Origin: an uncultured Collinsella sp.
GTDB lineage: Bacteria; Actinomycetota; Coriobacteriia; Coriobacteriales; Coriobacteriaceae
Length of the DNA stretch: 14,368 nt
Assembly (NCBI GenBank): GCA_900550735.1
Contig: URTD01000029.1
Location: 1-14,368 of the forward strand
Reading direction: 5' to 3'
In this document: piece after piece, positions 6,254 through 13,285 of the stretch
How positions within the stretch are numbered: position 1 is the first letter of the stretch
How the letters are laid out: every line of letters starts with the position of its first letter
The notes under the pieces: generated by a model
Told to the model about the DNA's origin: nothing
What the model saw: only the letters and a program-made list of their open reading frames with translations
The model's database searches: none
Translations under genes and position numbers: made by a program

Positions 6254-7177
6254 CTAGCAGGCGGCCATGATGGGGGCAGCGACCTGCTTCTTACGGGAGA
6301 GGACGCCCGGCATCCAGACGCCGTCGTGCTCGTCGGCAATGCCCAGGCCCTTCTGAGCGGCCTCGGTCTCGCCCTCGAGCAGGACCTGCGAGCCCTCCTC
6401 CATAATGTCGGTGATGCACAGAACAATGCCGTCGGCACCCTTCTCGGCGGCGTAGGCGCGCATGGCCTCGCGAATCTCGTCAATCATGCCAAGCGCACGG
6501 CTCTTGTCGACGGTCTCGTACTGGCCGATGAGCAGCTTCTTGCCGGCGGGCTCGAACATCTTGATGTCGTTGCCGACCATCTCGGCTGCGGTGAAGGAGC
6601 CGGACGGACGGGTGAGGAAGACCTCCATGCCAAACTTGACCGGGTCGACGCCCACCTGCTCGCCGAGCTTGGCGGCGACGGCGCGGTCGACATCGGTGGT
6701 GGTGGGGCTCTTGAGCATAAGCGTGTCGGTCATCATGGCCGAGAGCAGCAGCTTGGCCTGGACGTCGGAAAGCTCAACGCCGAGCACGCCGGCGAGCTTG
6801 GTGACGATGGTGCAGCTGGAACCCCAGGGCAGGCAGATGTAGTGCAGCGGGCCGGCGGTCTCGAAGTCGCCGATGCGGTGATGATCGACAACGCCAAAGA
6901 CCGTGGCGTCCTTAAGGCCGGCGACGGACTGGGCAGACTCGTTGTGGTCGGTGAGGACGACGAGCTGACCGGCCTCGACGGACTCGATCGCGCGGGGCTC
7001 GGCGATGCCGGCGTCGGCGAGCAGCTTGGCGGACTCTGCCGGAAGCTGACCCAGGGCGCAGGCCTCGTAGGTGTTGCCGGCATACTCAACCTGGTTGAGC
7101 AGCTGGGACAGGACGACGGCGCTCATGATGGCGTCGTTATCGGGGTTCTGGTGACCAAAGACAAGAACGTTTGCCAT
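6254..7177 (-). CDS. ppaC: Manganese-dependent inorganic pyrophosphatase (family II)
   Basis: Cytosolic enzyme that hydrolyses pyrophosphate to two phosphates, pulling biosynthetic reactions forward. Length 307 residues, the standard size for PpaC without CBS domains. DHH-superfamily metal ligands are present: GHQNPDND (8-15; His9, Asp13, Asp15), TDHNE (76-80; Asp77), VVDHH (96-100; Asp98, His99, His100) and MMTDTLML (148-155; Asp151). The C-terminal substrate-binding SRKKQ lies at 294-298. The start has GGAGG 6 nt upstream. It is the middle of three minus-strand genes (glucokinase, ppaC, nhaA) but has its own terminator, and a 147-nt gap separates it from the glucokinase. The assignment is secure. 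Confidence 0.96.
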   Translation of the reverse strand: MANVLVFGHQNPDNDAIMSAVVLSQLLNQVEYAGNTYEACALGQLPAESAKLLADAGIAEPRAIESVEAGQLVVLTDHNESAQSVAGLKDATVFGVVDHHRIGDFETAGPLHYICLPWGSSCTIVTKLAGVLGVELSDVQAKLLLSAMMTDTLMLKSPTTTDVDRAVAAKLGEQVGVDPVKFGMEVFLTRPSGSFTAAEMVGNDIKMFEPAGKKLLIGQYETVDKSRALGMIDEIREAMRAYAAEKGADGIVLCITDIMEEGSQVLLEGETEAAQKGLGIADEHDGVWMPGVLSRKKQVAAPIMAAC

Positions 7178-7280
7178 GGATATCCTCCACTTGATATGTG
7201 TACTTGGACGTAGCTATGGTAGCACGCTGGCGCCGAACCTTATGAGACGCAAGGGCCGCGGCGCAATTTGGGGCGAGCCT

Positions 7281-7299
7281 GGGGGCGAAGTCTGCCCCC
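7281..7299 (-). other. GC hairpin downstream of glucokinase
   Basis: GGGGGC and GCCCCC form a 6-bp stem with a 7-nt loop, about 26 nt after the glucokinase stop on the minus strand. No T-tract follows, so at best it is a weak or factor-assisted terminator or a 3'-end stabiliser. Confidence 0.35.
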
Positions 7300-7324
7300 T
7301 TGTACCACCGCCCTCCTGCACCGA

Positions 7325-8278
7325 CTATTTACCGGCGGCGCGCAGGGCTACGTAGGCGGCACCGATGATGCCGGCGTCGTTTCCGAGCGAAGCGACCTTA
7401 ATGGGCGTCTCGCGCGAGGCAGAGAGCGCGTACTGCTTAAAGTGCTCGCGAACCTTGTCGAGATAAACATCGGCCGAGGCAGACGCGCCGCCACCGATCA
7501 GGAACATCTCGGGGTCGACCACGTTGGCGATAAGCGCCAGGGCGCGGCCAAGGTAGTCGGCCATGGTGTCGGCTGCGGCCAGCGCAAGCTTGTCGCCCTC
7601 GCGGCAGGCCTGGAACACGTCCTTGGAATCGGAGGGGCCGGTGAGCTCAATGGGCTCGACGCCCGCCTTCTTGCACTCGGCAAGGTAGTTGCTCACCACG
7701 CCGGTGGCGCTGGAATACTGCTCCAGATGGCCATGGCCGCCACAGCCGCAGGTGCGCTCCTCGGCCGGGTTCAGGCACATGTGGCCAATCTCGCCGCCGG
7801 CGCCCACAACGCCCGATACCACGTCGCCGTTAACGATAACGCCGCCGCCCACGCCGGTACCGATGGTGACCATCACCACGTTCTGCACGCCCTTGGCAGA
7901 ACCGAGCCAGGCCTCGCCCATGGCAGCGGCGTTGGCATCGTTCTCATACTTAACGACCGCATCGGGGCAGTGCTTCTGAATGGCGACCCTCAGCTCGGGC
8001 AGGTTAATGGCAATGTTGGCCTTGACCTTGGCATCGCCCGACGCCGGGATGGGACACGGAACGGCCAGGCCAATGCCCGCCACAAAGGCACGCGGAATCT
8101 GTGCCTTGGCGACCACCTGGTCGATAGCCTCGGTCACCGCGGCAAAGCCCGCAGCGTCAACGATAGGAGGCGTGGGCACGCTGGCCTTGGCAAGCAGGTT
8201 GCCGTCCTCGTCGAACAGGCCCTCCTTAACCGAAGTGCCGCCGACGTCGATGCCGATGTAGTACTGCTTAGGTTCCAT
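7325..8278 (-). CDS. ROK-family glucokinase
   Basis: Phosphorylates free glucose to glucose-6-phosphate with ATP in the cytosol. I use the ATG at 8278 (MEPKQYYIGIDVGG), which has AAAGGTGG about 9 nt upstream; the upstream in-frame extension to 8344 lies in the repeat-containing leader. This gives 317 residues, the usual ROK glucokinase size. Visible are the phosphate-1 loop GIDVGGTSVKEG (9-20), ENDANAAAMGE (112-122) with catalytic Asp114, GTGVGGGVIVNG (140-151) and GAGGEIGHMCLNP (159-171). The zinc motif reads CGCGGHGHLEQ (177-187): His166, Cys177 and Cys179 are kept, but the usual third Cys is His184. It would handle glucose released by the nearby 6-phospho-beta-glucosidase. Another ROK kinase specificity is possible, but the glucokinase motifs fit well. 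Confidence 0.88.
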   Translation of the reverse strand: MEPKQYYIGIDVGGTSVKEGLFDEDGNLLAKASVPTPPIVDAAGFAAVTEAIDQVVAKAQIPRAFVAGIGLAVPCPIPASGDAKVKANIAINLPELRVAIQKHCPDAVVKYENDANAAAMGEAWLGSAKGVQNVVMVTIGTGVGGGVIVNGDVVSGVVGAGGEIGHMCLNPAEERTCGCGGHGHLEQYSSATGVVSNYLAECKKAGVEPIELTGPSDSKDVFQACREGDKLALAAADTMADYLGRALALIANVVDPEMFLIGGGASASADVYLDKVREHFKQYALSASRETPIKVASLGNDAGIIGAAYVALRAAGK

Positions 8279-8332
8279 GGGAGCCCACCTTTCTCGTTTA
8301 AACATTGCCTGTATGGTACCGCTCTCAAGGCA

Positions 8333-8373
8333 AAAACCTACCAAAAAGGGACAGGTTTGTTTTGGCAGGTTTT
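8333..8373. repeat. Intergenic palindromic repeat, short copy
   Basis: A 14-nt left arm at 8333-8346 (AAAACCTACCAAAA) pairs with 8360-8373 (TTTTGGCAGGTTTT) with one A/C mismatch, which is a G.U pair in minus-strand RNA. The right half, GGGACAGGTTTG then TTTTGGCAGGTT, closely resembles both arms of the larger palindrome at 12225-12314. It lies upstream of the glucokinase and downstream of the PTS operon terminator. Confidence 0.6.
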
Positions 8374-8423
8374 ATCTGGGGTAACGCAATTGGCTGCCCA
8401 ACAGGCCGCGCAAGACCATCCCC

Positions 8424-8461
8424 AAAAATAAAGGCGCCGGGAGGCGGAGGCTCCCGGCGCC
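8424..8461 (-). terminator. Terminator of the beta-glucoside PTS operon
   Basis: GGCGCCGGGAG and CTCCCGGCGCC form a perfect 11-bp stem with a 7-nt loop, followed on the minus strand by TTTATTTTT. It starts about 60 nt after the EIIA stop and closes the four-gene operon. Confidence 0.85.
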
Positions 8462-8519
8462 CGTCAAAGGGACTATGTTGTCTGTTGGACCGCACGGTCC
8501 GTCGCGGCGATAACGCCGA

Positions 8520-8852
8520 CTAGGCCTGAAGTGCCTGCAGCTGCTTGTGAACCTCGATGAGCTCCGTCGCCATGACGCGCATGGTCTCGGTGCCGGCCAT
8601 CTGGTCCTCGGCATGCAGCAAAATCAACGGGGCCTCGCCGTTACGCTCGCCGTTGGCCTCCTTCTTCAGAAGCCCCATGTGAACATCGTGGCCACCGTTA
8701 TAGGCCTCGTCGCCCTGCTTGATAAGCTCCTCGGCGGCGTCAAAATCGCCCTCCTTGGCCTTTTGCACGGCATTGATGTACATGCTCTTGGCGGTACCGA
8801 CGTAGCTGATGATCTCAAAGCAGGTCATCTGCAGTTCGTTCATATCCTCCAT
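8520..8852 (-). CDS. PTS lactose/cellobiose-family EIIA component
   Basis: Cytosolic phosphocarrier that takes phosphate from HPr and passes it to EIIB. I place the start at the ATG at 8852 (MEDMNELQM), with AGGTG 6 nt upstream; a GTG at 8861 and an ATG at 8843 are alternatives. This gives 110 residues, usual for LacF/CelC-type all-helical EIIA. The phosphorylatable His80 lies in APLILLHAEDQMAG, equal to the HAQD/HAED block of the family, and Asp83 matches the trimer-core metal ligand. The next residues are QMAG where most relatives have HLMT, a small oddity. It is the last gene of the operon, 9 nt after EIIB, and is followed by a strong terminator. Confidence 0.9.
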   Translation of the reverse strand: MEDMNELQMTCFEIISYVGTAKSMYINAVQKAKEGDFDAAEELIKQGDEAYNGGHDVHMGLLKKEANGERNGEAPLILLHAEDQMAGTETMRVMATELIEVHKQLQALQA

Positions 8853-8861
8853 GCAGAGCAC

Positions 8862-9164
8862 CTAGCCCATCACGCTGACGCAGTGGTCGATGATGCCGGC
8901 AGCGTTCATGCGGCCGTAGTCGACCATGTTGATAACCTCGACCGGGAAGCGGCCGGCGGCCTCCTTCTCAAAATCGTCCTTGGTGTAGCCGATCTGCGGA
9001 CCAAGCAGCAACATGTCGCACTCGTCCAGGTGATCGTGGGCCTCGTTCATGGGACGAGCCTCGACCTCAATATCCAGACCACGGTTTGCAACCTCGGCCT
9101 GCATCTTCTGGACCAGCAGGCTCGTGGACATACCGGCATTGCAGCAGAGCATGATCTTCTTCAT
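8862..9164 (-). CDS. PTS lactose/cellobiose-family EIIB component
   Basis: Cytosolic phosphocarrier that phosphorylates the incoming sugar at EIIC. It has 100 residues, typical for stand-alone EIIB-cel. The P-loop-like active site reads MLCCNAGMSTSLLV (5-18); Cys8 aligns with the phosphorylated Cys of FCSAGMSTS-type EIIB proteins, and Cys7 is an extra adjacent Cys. The start is clear: AAGGAGG 6 nt before the ATG. It is separated from EIIC by 161 nt that contain a stable hairpin, while EIIA follows 9 nt later, so EIIB and EIIA behave as a tight pair. Confidence 0.93.
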   Translation of the reverse strand: MKKIMLCCNAGMSTSLLVQKMQAEVANRGLDIEVEARPMNEAHDHLDECDMLLLGPQIGYTKDDFEKEAAGRFPVEVINMVDYGRMNAAGIIDHCVSVMG

Positions 9165-9265
9165 GGTTTCCTCCTTATAACTGCGCGGCGCGCAGACGAC
9201 AACTGGTTGTATTCCTTGCGGCTATTGTGCCCACCCCCCTGCATCTTTACACAAGGGAGAGAGCT

Positions 9266-9296
9266 GCGGGCACCGGCACCGCGTACCGGCGCCCGC
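9266..9296 (-). other. Intercistronic hairpin between EIIC and EIIB
   Basis: GCGGGCGCCGGTAC and GTGCCGGTGCCCGC form a 14-bp stem on the transcript (two G.U pairs) around a 3-nt loop. No T-tract follows. It probably protects or processes the mRNA, giving different levels of EIIC and EIIBA. Confidence 0.55.
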
Positions 9297-9325
9297 AAAG
9301 GTGAAAGGGACGAACGTTAGGCGTT

Positions 9326-10669
9326 CTACTCGGCGAAAGCCTCCTGCTTGGCGATTGCCTTCTCGGAAATCTTCATAAAGGGCAGGTAGACGGCCATGCC
9401 AATGACAATCTCGATAGCCTGCCACACGCCGGCGCGCCAGTCAAAGCCCGTAGCGAGCAGGGCATTGATGACGGGAGGCATGGTCCAAGGCACCTGGGCG
9501 ATGCAGGGGCTGATGATGCCTGCGCAGGTAAGGCCATAGGTGATGCCGATGAACAGGTCGGGAAGAAGAACAAACGGGATCATGAGCGGCAGGTTGTACA
9601 CGATGGGGTAACCGTAGATAACCGGCTCGTTGATGTTGAACAGACCAGGCAGGATAGCCATCTTGGAAACGGTCTCGGAAGCCTTGTTCTTGGAGAACAG
9701 GAGCGTGTCGAGCAGAAGCATGAGGGTGCAGCCCGAGCCGCCGATGAGGGCGAAGCTGTTAACGATCTGCATGTTCATGTAGTGATCGGGCTGGATGGTG
9801 CCACCGGCGGCAAAGGTAGCCATGTTGTCGACGATGAGCATGGTCAGGATCGGCTCGACGGTAGCGCCAGAGATGGTGGACTGGTGAATACCGACGCAGA
9901 ACAGCAGGTTGGCAAGGGTGTAGATGAGGATAACAGCCCACGGACCGGCGTTCATGATGCTCTTGAGCGGGTTGGAGATGCACGTGGAGATGATGGTGCA
10001 CAGATCGGTGCCAGCGCACACGGCGAGCAGGGCTGCGGCAAGAGCGAAGATCGCGAGGTTGAGCAGCATCGGGATCATGACGTTGAAGGAGTTGGATACC
10101 GCGGGGGGCACGCCCTCGCCCAGCTTAACCTTGAGCTTCTCGACGCCAGAAATCTTGATGAAGAGCGAGACGGAAAGCAGGGCGATGATAATAGCCGAGA
10201 ACAGACCGTTGGTGCCGGTGTTGGCAGTCGAAAGGGCGCCCGTGACCTCGGCGGAGGTGATCTTGTCGGTGAGCAGCGGGCTCGTGGCGGCAAGCGTGGC
10301 GGTGATCTGCTGCGGCATCATGATGACGAAAGCAGAGATAGCGACGACCACGCAAGCGAGCGGGTTATCGAAACGCTTGTTCTTAGCGAGGCTGTAGCCA
10401 ATCAATCCGGCCAAGATAATGGCAGAGACGTTGAGGGTGCCCAGCGTAATTGCCGAACCCCAGGTCTGGAGGTTGGCAAGGCCCGCCGCATCGAGCGGGA
10501 ACAGAGGGAACACGACGTTGTTAATAAGAACCGCGATACCCGCAAGGATATAGAGCGGCGTGATGGTCGCGAAGGCGTCACGCAGGGAACGCAGGTGAAC
10601 CTGGTTTCCCACCTTCGCAGAGACCTCGGCAAACTTGTCGAGGAAGCTCTTTCCGTTGTCACTGGCCAT
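9326..10669 (-). CDS. PTS lactose/cellobiose-family EIIC permease
   Basis: Membrane component that carries a beta-linked disaccharide or glucoside across the membrane during phosphorylation. Length 447 residues, usual for CelB/ChbC-type EIIC, with about ten hydrophobic segments. The two key sugar-site regions are visible: LLFCVGIHQSTISGATVEP (255-273) with His262, and LFNINEPVIYGYPIVYN (343-359) with Glu348, matching the catalytic His/Glu pair of the structurally known ChbC. The family usually has GIHG; here it is GIHQ. The ATG at 10669 has AGGAG 7 nt upstream. It follows the GH1 gene by 120 nt without a terminator and precedes EIIB. The sugar cannot be fixed from sequence; cellobiose, gentiobiose and aryl-glucosides are candidates. 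Confidence 0.93.
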   Translation of the reverse strand: MASDNGKSFLDKFAEVSAKVGNQVHLRSLRDAFATITPLYILAGIAVLINNVVFPLFPLDAAGLANLQTWGSAITLGTLNVSAIILAGLIGYSLAKNKRFDNPLACVVVAISAFVIMMPQQITATLAATSPLLTDKITSAEVTGALSTANTGTNGLFSAIIIALLSVSLFIKISGVEKLKVKLGEGVPPAVSNSFNVMIPMLLNLAIFALAAALLAVCAGTDLCTIISTCISNPLKSIMNAGPWAVILIYTLANLLFCVGIHQSTISGATVEPILTMLIVDNMATFAAGGTIQPDHYMNMQIVNSFALIGGSGCTLMLLLDTLLFSKNKASETVSKMAILPGLFNINEPVIYGYPIVYNLPLMIPFVLLPDLFIGITYGLTCAGIISPCIAQVPWTMPPVINALLATGFDWRAGVWQAIEIVIGMAVYLPFMKISEKAIAKQEAFAE

Positions 10670-10751
10670 GATTGCTCCTAACTTTCAAATCCGGCCTTTT
10701 CCTATGCGCACGGTGGTCTGTCGCCCTCTGCCACCAGATGTGCCATGTGTT

Positions 10752-10784
10752 GCGCGCGGCGGCGCGCGGTCTGGGCGTTCGCCC
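10752..10784 (-). other. Paired GC hairpins after the GH1 gene
   Basis: Two tandem small inverted repeats, GCGCGC/GCGCGC (loop GGCG, 10752-10767) and GGGCG/CGCCC (loop TT, 10773-10784), lie just after the GH1 stop. There is no T-tract. They may modulate read-through into EIIC. Confidence 0.35.
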
Positions 10785-10789
10785 GGTCG

Positions 10790-12190
10790 CTAATCAACCA
10801 CGTGGGTCGTGGCGACCTGTTTGAGCCAGGCCGCCGACTTCTTAAGGCGGCGCTTGTAGCCGTCCATAAGGTCGACCTCGACAAAGCCGTAACGATTCTT
10901 AAAGGCATTAGCCCAAGACCAGTTATCGATGACGGCCCAGTAGTGATAGCCCCGGCATTTGGCGCCCTCGGAGATTGCCTTGGCAACCCACTCCAGGTGC
11001 TGGCGCACAAAGTCGACGCGGTAGTCATCCTGGATGGTTCCTTCGGCATCGCGGTTCTTGTATTCGTCCATGATGCCGATGCCGTTCTCGGAAACGAACC
11101 ACTCAAGATCGGGGTAGTTCTTAGCGCAGTCCATGCCAAAGTCGTAGAGGCCCTGCGGGTAGATCTCCCAGCCGCGGCTCTCGTTCATAACGGCGTCGGG
11201 CCATACGTACTCGTCGGCAAAATGCGGCAGGCCGTACTGGTCGACTTTGCTCGCCGGCGCCTGAACACGCGTGGGATGGTAGTAGTTGCAGCCGAGCCAG
11301 TCGACAACACCCTGCTTGAGAATCTCTTGGTCGCCGGCACGGAACGGGAGCTTAACGCCACCCTCGGCCAGGCTGTCGAGCACGTCGGCGGGAAGCTCGC
11401 CCTTGGTAATAAGGTCGAGCCACCAGCGATTGTTGATGCCGCTGGTCATACGCACGGCCTCGAGGTCTGCCTCGCTAGGGTTCTCCTTGGTGTAGACCGG
11501 GGTAAAGCAGTTGATCATGCCGATCTTAGCATCGGCGCGAACAGCGCCCTCGTCATAGGCGCGACGGTAGTTGGCCACGGCCAGCGCGTGCGCCAGCGAG
11601 ATGTGATACTGCACGGTGCGGGCGCGGCTAAAGTCGTGAAGCTGCGGGAACCACACGCCCTCCTGATAGCGCTGTTCGGGCTCGACGATGGGCTCGTTAA
11701 AGGTGAACCAGTACTTAATCTCCTGGCCAAACTCGTGGAAGGCGACGTCGGCGTAATGCGCGTAAGCCTCGACAACCTCACGGCTCTCCCAGCCGCCACG
11801 GTTAAAGAGGTAGGTGGGCATGTCAAAGTGGTACAAGTTGACAAACGGCTCCAGGCCGGCCTCGCGAGAGGCGCGGAACAGCTCGTGATACCACGCAGCG
11901 CCCTCCTCATTAAGGTTGCCGTCGGCATCGAGCAGACGGCTCCACTGGATGGAAGTGCGATAGGTATCCAGGCCCAAGTCCTTCAAAATGCGAAGGTCTT
12001 CCTGGTACTTGGCCATAAAGTCATTGCCGGCATAAGAGCCAACGCAGTTGTAGAACGAACCCAGATCCTGGATGGACCAGGTGTCCCACAGGTTCTCGAG
12101 CTTGCCGCCCTGGTTCCACTGACCCTCAGTCTGCGGGCCGGACATAGCAGCGCCAAAGAAGAAGTCGTTGGGCAGCTGATACTGTGCCAT
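10790..12190 (-). CDS. GH1 6-phospho-beta-glucosidase
   Basis: Retaining glycoside hydrolase that cleaves the phosphorylated beta-glucoside delivered by the PTS to glucose-6-phosphate plus aglycone or glucose. The ATG at 12190 (MAQYQLPNDFFFGAA) is used, with GAGG 7 nt upstream; a TTG one codon earlier is unlikely. Length 466 residues, normal for GH1. The acid/base Glu166 is in FTFNEPIVE (162-170) and the nucleophile Glu368 in WFVSENGIG (364-372). At the aglycone-phosphate region DNWSWANAFKNRYGF (422-436), Ser425 replaces the Glu seen in ordinary beta-glucosidases, with Arg433 and Tyr434 kept. This favours 6-phospho substrates, although Lys431 is one place earlier than in LacG. It is the first gene of the PTS operon. 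A 6-phospho-beta-galactosidase or mannosidase is less likely. Confidence 0.9.
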   Translation of the reverse strand: MAQYQLPNDFFFGAAMSGPQTEGQWNQGGKLENLWDTWSIQDLGSFYNCVGSYAGNDFMAKYQEDLRILKDLGLDTYRTSIQWSRLLDADGNLNEEGAAWYHELFRASREAGLEPFVNLYHFDMPTYLFNRGGWESREVVEAYAHYADVAFHEFGQEIKYWFTFNEPIVEPEQRYQEGVWFPQLHDFSRARTVQYHISLAHALAVANYRRAYDEGAVRADAKIGMINCFTPVYTKENPSEADLEAVRMTSGINNRWWLDLITKGELPADVLDSLAEGGVKLPFRAGDQEILKQGVVDWLGCNYYHPTRVQAPASKVDQYGLPHFADEYVWPDAVMNESRGWEIYPQGLYDFGMDCAKNYPDLEWFVSENGIGIMDEYKNRDAEGTIQDDYRVDFVRQHLEWVAKAISEGAKCRGYHYWAVIDNWSWANAFKNRYGFVEVDLMDGYKRRLKKSAAWLKQVATTHVVD

Positions 12191-12224
12191 CAAAGTCCTC
12201 GCTTTCGTGTTCTAGAGCTTCCGG

Positions 12225-12314
12225 TTGGAGACGGGTTTGCTTTGGCAGGTTATCCGGCGCGGGCGCGCACCGGTCATACCGATATCCAACCTGCCAAAGC
12301 AAAACCGTCTCCAA
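12225..12314. repeat. Large palindromic element in the GH1 leader
   Basis: Arms 12225-12251 and 12288-12314 are 27-nt inverted repeats with a single mismatch (G.U in RNA), ending TTGGAGACGG...CCGTCTCCAA, around a 36-nt centre rich in GCGC and CCGG. Both arms contain TTTGCTTTGGCAGGTT, also found with one change in the short copy at 8333-8373. The predicted operon promoter lies upstream of it, so it would fold as a long hairpin in the untranslated leader of the GH1-PTS mRNA, ending about 35 nt before the start. No transposase or T-tract is attached. Confidence 0.75.
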
Positions 12315-12351
12315 ACAGTACAAGCAAACGCCAATGCATCTCGCTTGTTGT

Positions 12352-12363
12352 CTATAACTATAG
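12352..12363. promoter_or_regulatory. Candidate operator of the GntR regulator
   Basis: CTATA-AC-TATAG, a 12-bp palindrome of the AT-rich type bound by HutC/TreR-like GntR proteins. It overlaps the -10 box of the divergent GH1-PTS promoter, so binding would block transcription. It is about 130 nt upstream of the regulator gene. Confidence 0.5.
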
Positions 12364-12384
12364 CGCTCTAATTTATTCTGTAAA
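12357..12384 (-). promoter_or_regulatory. Promoter of the GH1-PTS operon
   Basis: On the minus strand TTTACA (12384-12379), 16 nt, TATAGT (12362-12357): five of six matches to each of the sigma-70/SigA boxes. Transcription would begin near 12350, giving a leader of about 160 nt that contains the large palindrome. Confidence 0.65.
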
Positions 12385-12450
12385 GCGTCTTTTTTATTTT
12401 TCTTTATCGAACTTCTTTGATGAAAGCCATATGGATGCTTTTTAAGTAGG

Positions 12451-12456
12451 TATACT
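12451..12456 (+). promoter_or_regulatory. Candidate -10 box for the GntR gene
   Basis: TATACT about 38 nt ahead of the regulator start in AT-rich DNA. No good -35 box is seen at 16-18 nt, so the call is tentative. Confidence 0.35.
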
Positions 12457-12493
12457 CTCTTTATATCAACGCAAATAATGAAGGGAGGATTGC

Positions 12494-13213
12494 ATGATTC
12501 CCAAATACGAGGCGATAGCTGCAGACATTCGTCGAAGCATCGAGGACGGCGCACTTAAACCGGGCGACAAGCTTCCCACCGTCGTAGAGTTTTGCGAGCT
12601 GTATAGCGTTTCTAAGATCACCGTCAAACGTGCGATTGAGCAGATTACCGAGGAGGGCTTGATCACCAGCCGGCGCGGATCGGGCACCTACGTCAAGGAC
12701 ACGGCGGGGCTTCCCGGCCAGGTGTTTTTCCAAGGCAAGAACGACCGCGCCCAAGGCTTTTCGTACGAGCATCGCGGGGAGAAGGTGACCTCGGTGGTCT
12801 ACGATTTCTCGATCGTTAATCCACCAGCGGACATCGCAGCCCAGCTGGGAATTGCCGAGGATGACTTTGCCTATCACATCGTGCGCGTGCGTCAGGCCGA
12901 CGAGAAGCCCATCGTTATCGAGTACACCTACATGCCCCTCGAGCTGATTCCGGGGCTGAAAAAGAAGGACCTGTACGGATCGGTCTACCGCTTTATCCGC
13001 GAGCAATGCGGGCTGAAGATTTCGAGCTTCCACCGTACCATTCGCGCCGTGGCAGCAACCGAGGAAGAAGCTGAGCGCCTGGACACCAAACCTGGCTCTC
13101 CCCTGCTCGAACTCAATCAGATTGGCTTCTTGGATAGCGGCACCGCGTTTGAATATTCTATCTCGCACAACGTAGGCGACCGCTTTGAGCTGCACAACGT
13201 AACGCTGGCCTAG
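12494..13213 (+). CDS. GntR-family (HutC/UTRA) transcriptional regulator
   Basis: DNA-binding regulator of 239 residues, the standard size for the HutC subfamily. The N-terminal winged helix (about 1-70) shows PKYEAIAADIRRSIEDG, KPGDKLPT, the helix-turn-helix around FCELYSVSKITVKRAIEQI, and the wing GSGTYV (62-67). The remainder (about 85-235) is a UTRA effector domain, with YHIVRVRQADEKPIVIEYTYM and the end motif FEYSISHNVGDRFEL. The start has AAGGGAGG 5 nt upstream. It is divergent from the GH1-PTS operon and 72 nt ahead of manA on its own strand with no terminator between, so it may be co-transcribed with manA. Local repressor of the PTS operon responding to a phosphosugar is the natural inference. 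The effector itself is unknown. Confidence 0.9.
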   Translation: MIPKYEAIAADIRRSIEDGALKPGDKLPTVVEFCELYSVSKITVKRAIEQITEEGLITSRRGSGTYVKDTAGLPGQVFFQGKNDRAQGFSYEHRGEKVTSVVYDFSIVNPPADIAAQLGIAEDDFAYHIVRVRQADEKPIVIEYTYMPLELIPGLKKKDLYGSVYRFIREQCGLKISSFHRTIRAVAATEEEAERLDTKPGSPLLELNQIGFLDSGTAFEYSISHNVGDRFELHNVTLA

Positions 13214-13285
13214 TTTTGTAATCCGGTGGGTGCTCGTTTTGAGCTGTCTTGCGGGGCACCCGCACAACCTTATGGGAGTATGCAC

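Noticed and set aside
5585..7213. Long plus-strand open frame (542 codons)
   Set aside because: Runs antisense through nhaA, the intergenic terminators and ppaC, all clear genes or signals on the minus strand.
8333..12314. CRISPR array or transposon suggested by repeated GGCAGGTT segments
   Set aside because: There are only two palindromic loci, without regular spacing, spacers, cas genes or a transposase.
10745..12445. Long plus-strand open frame (566 codons)
   Set aside because: Antisense of the GH1 gene; it also reads through the large palindrome and the promoter region.
13226..13285. Longer manA start giving 330 residues
   Set aside because: The extra N-terminus is not in the family and would include the GGGAG ribosome site that serves the ATG at 13286.
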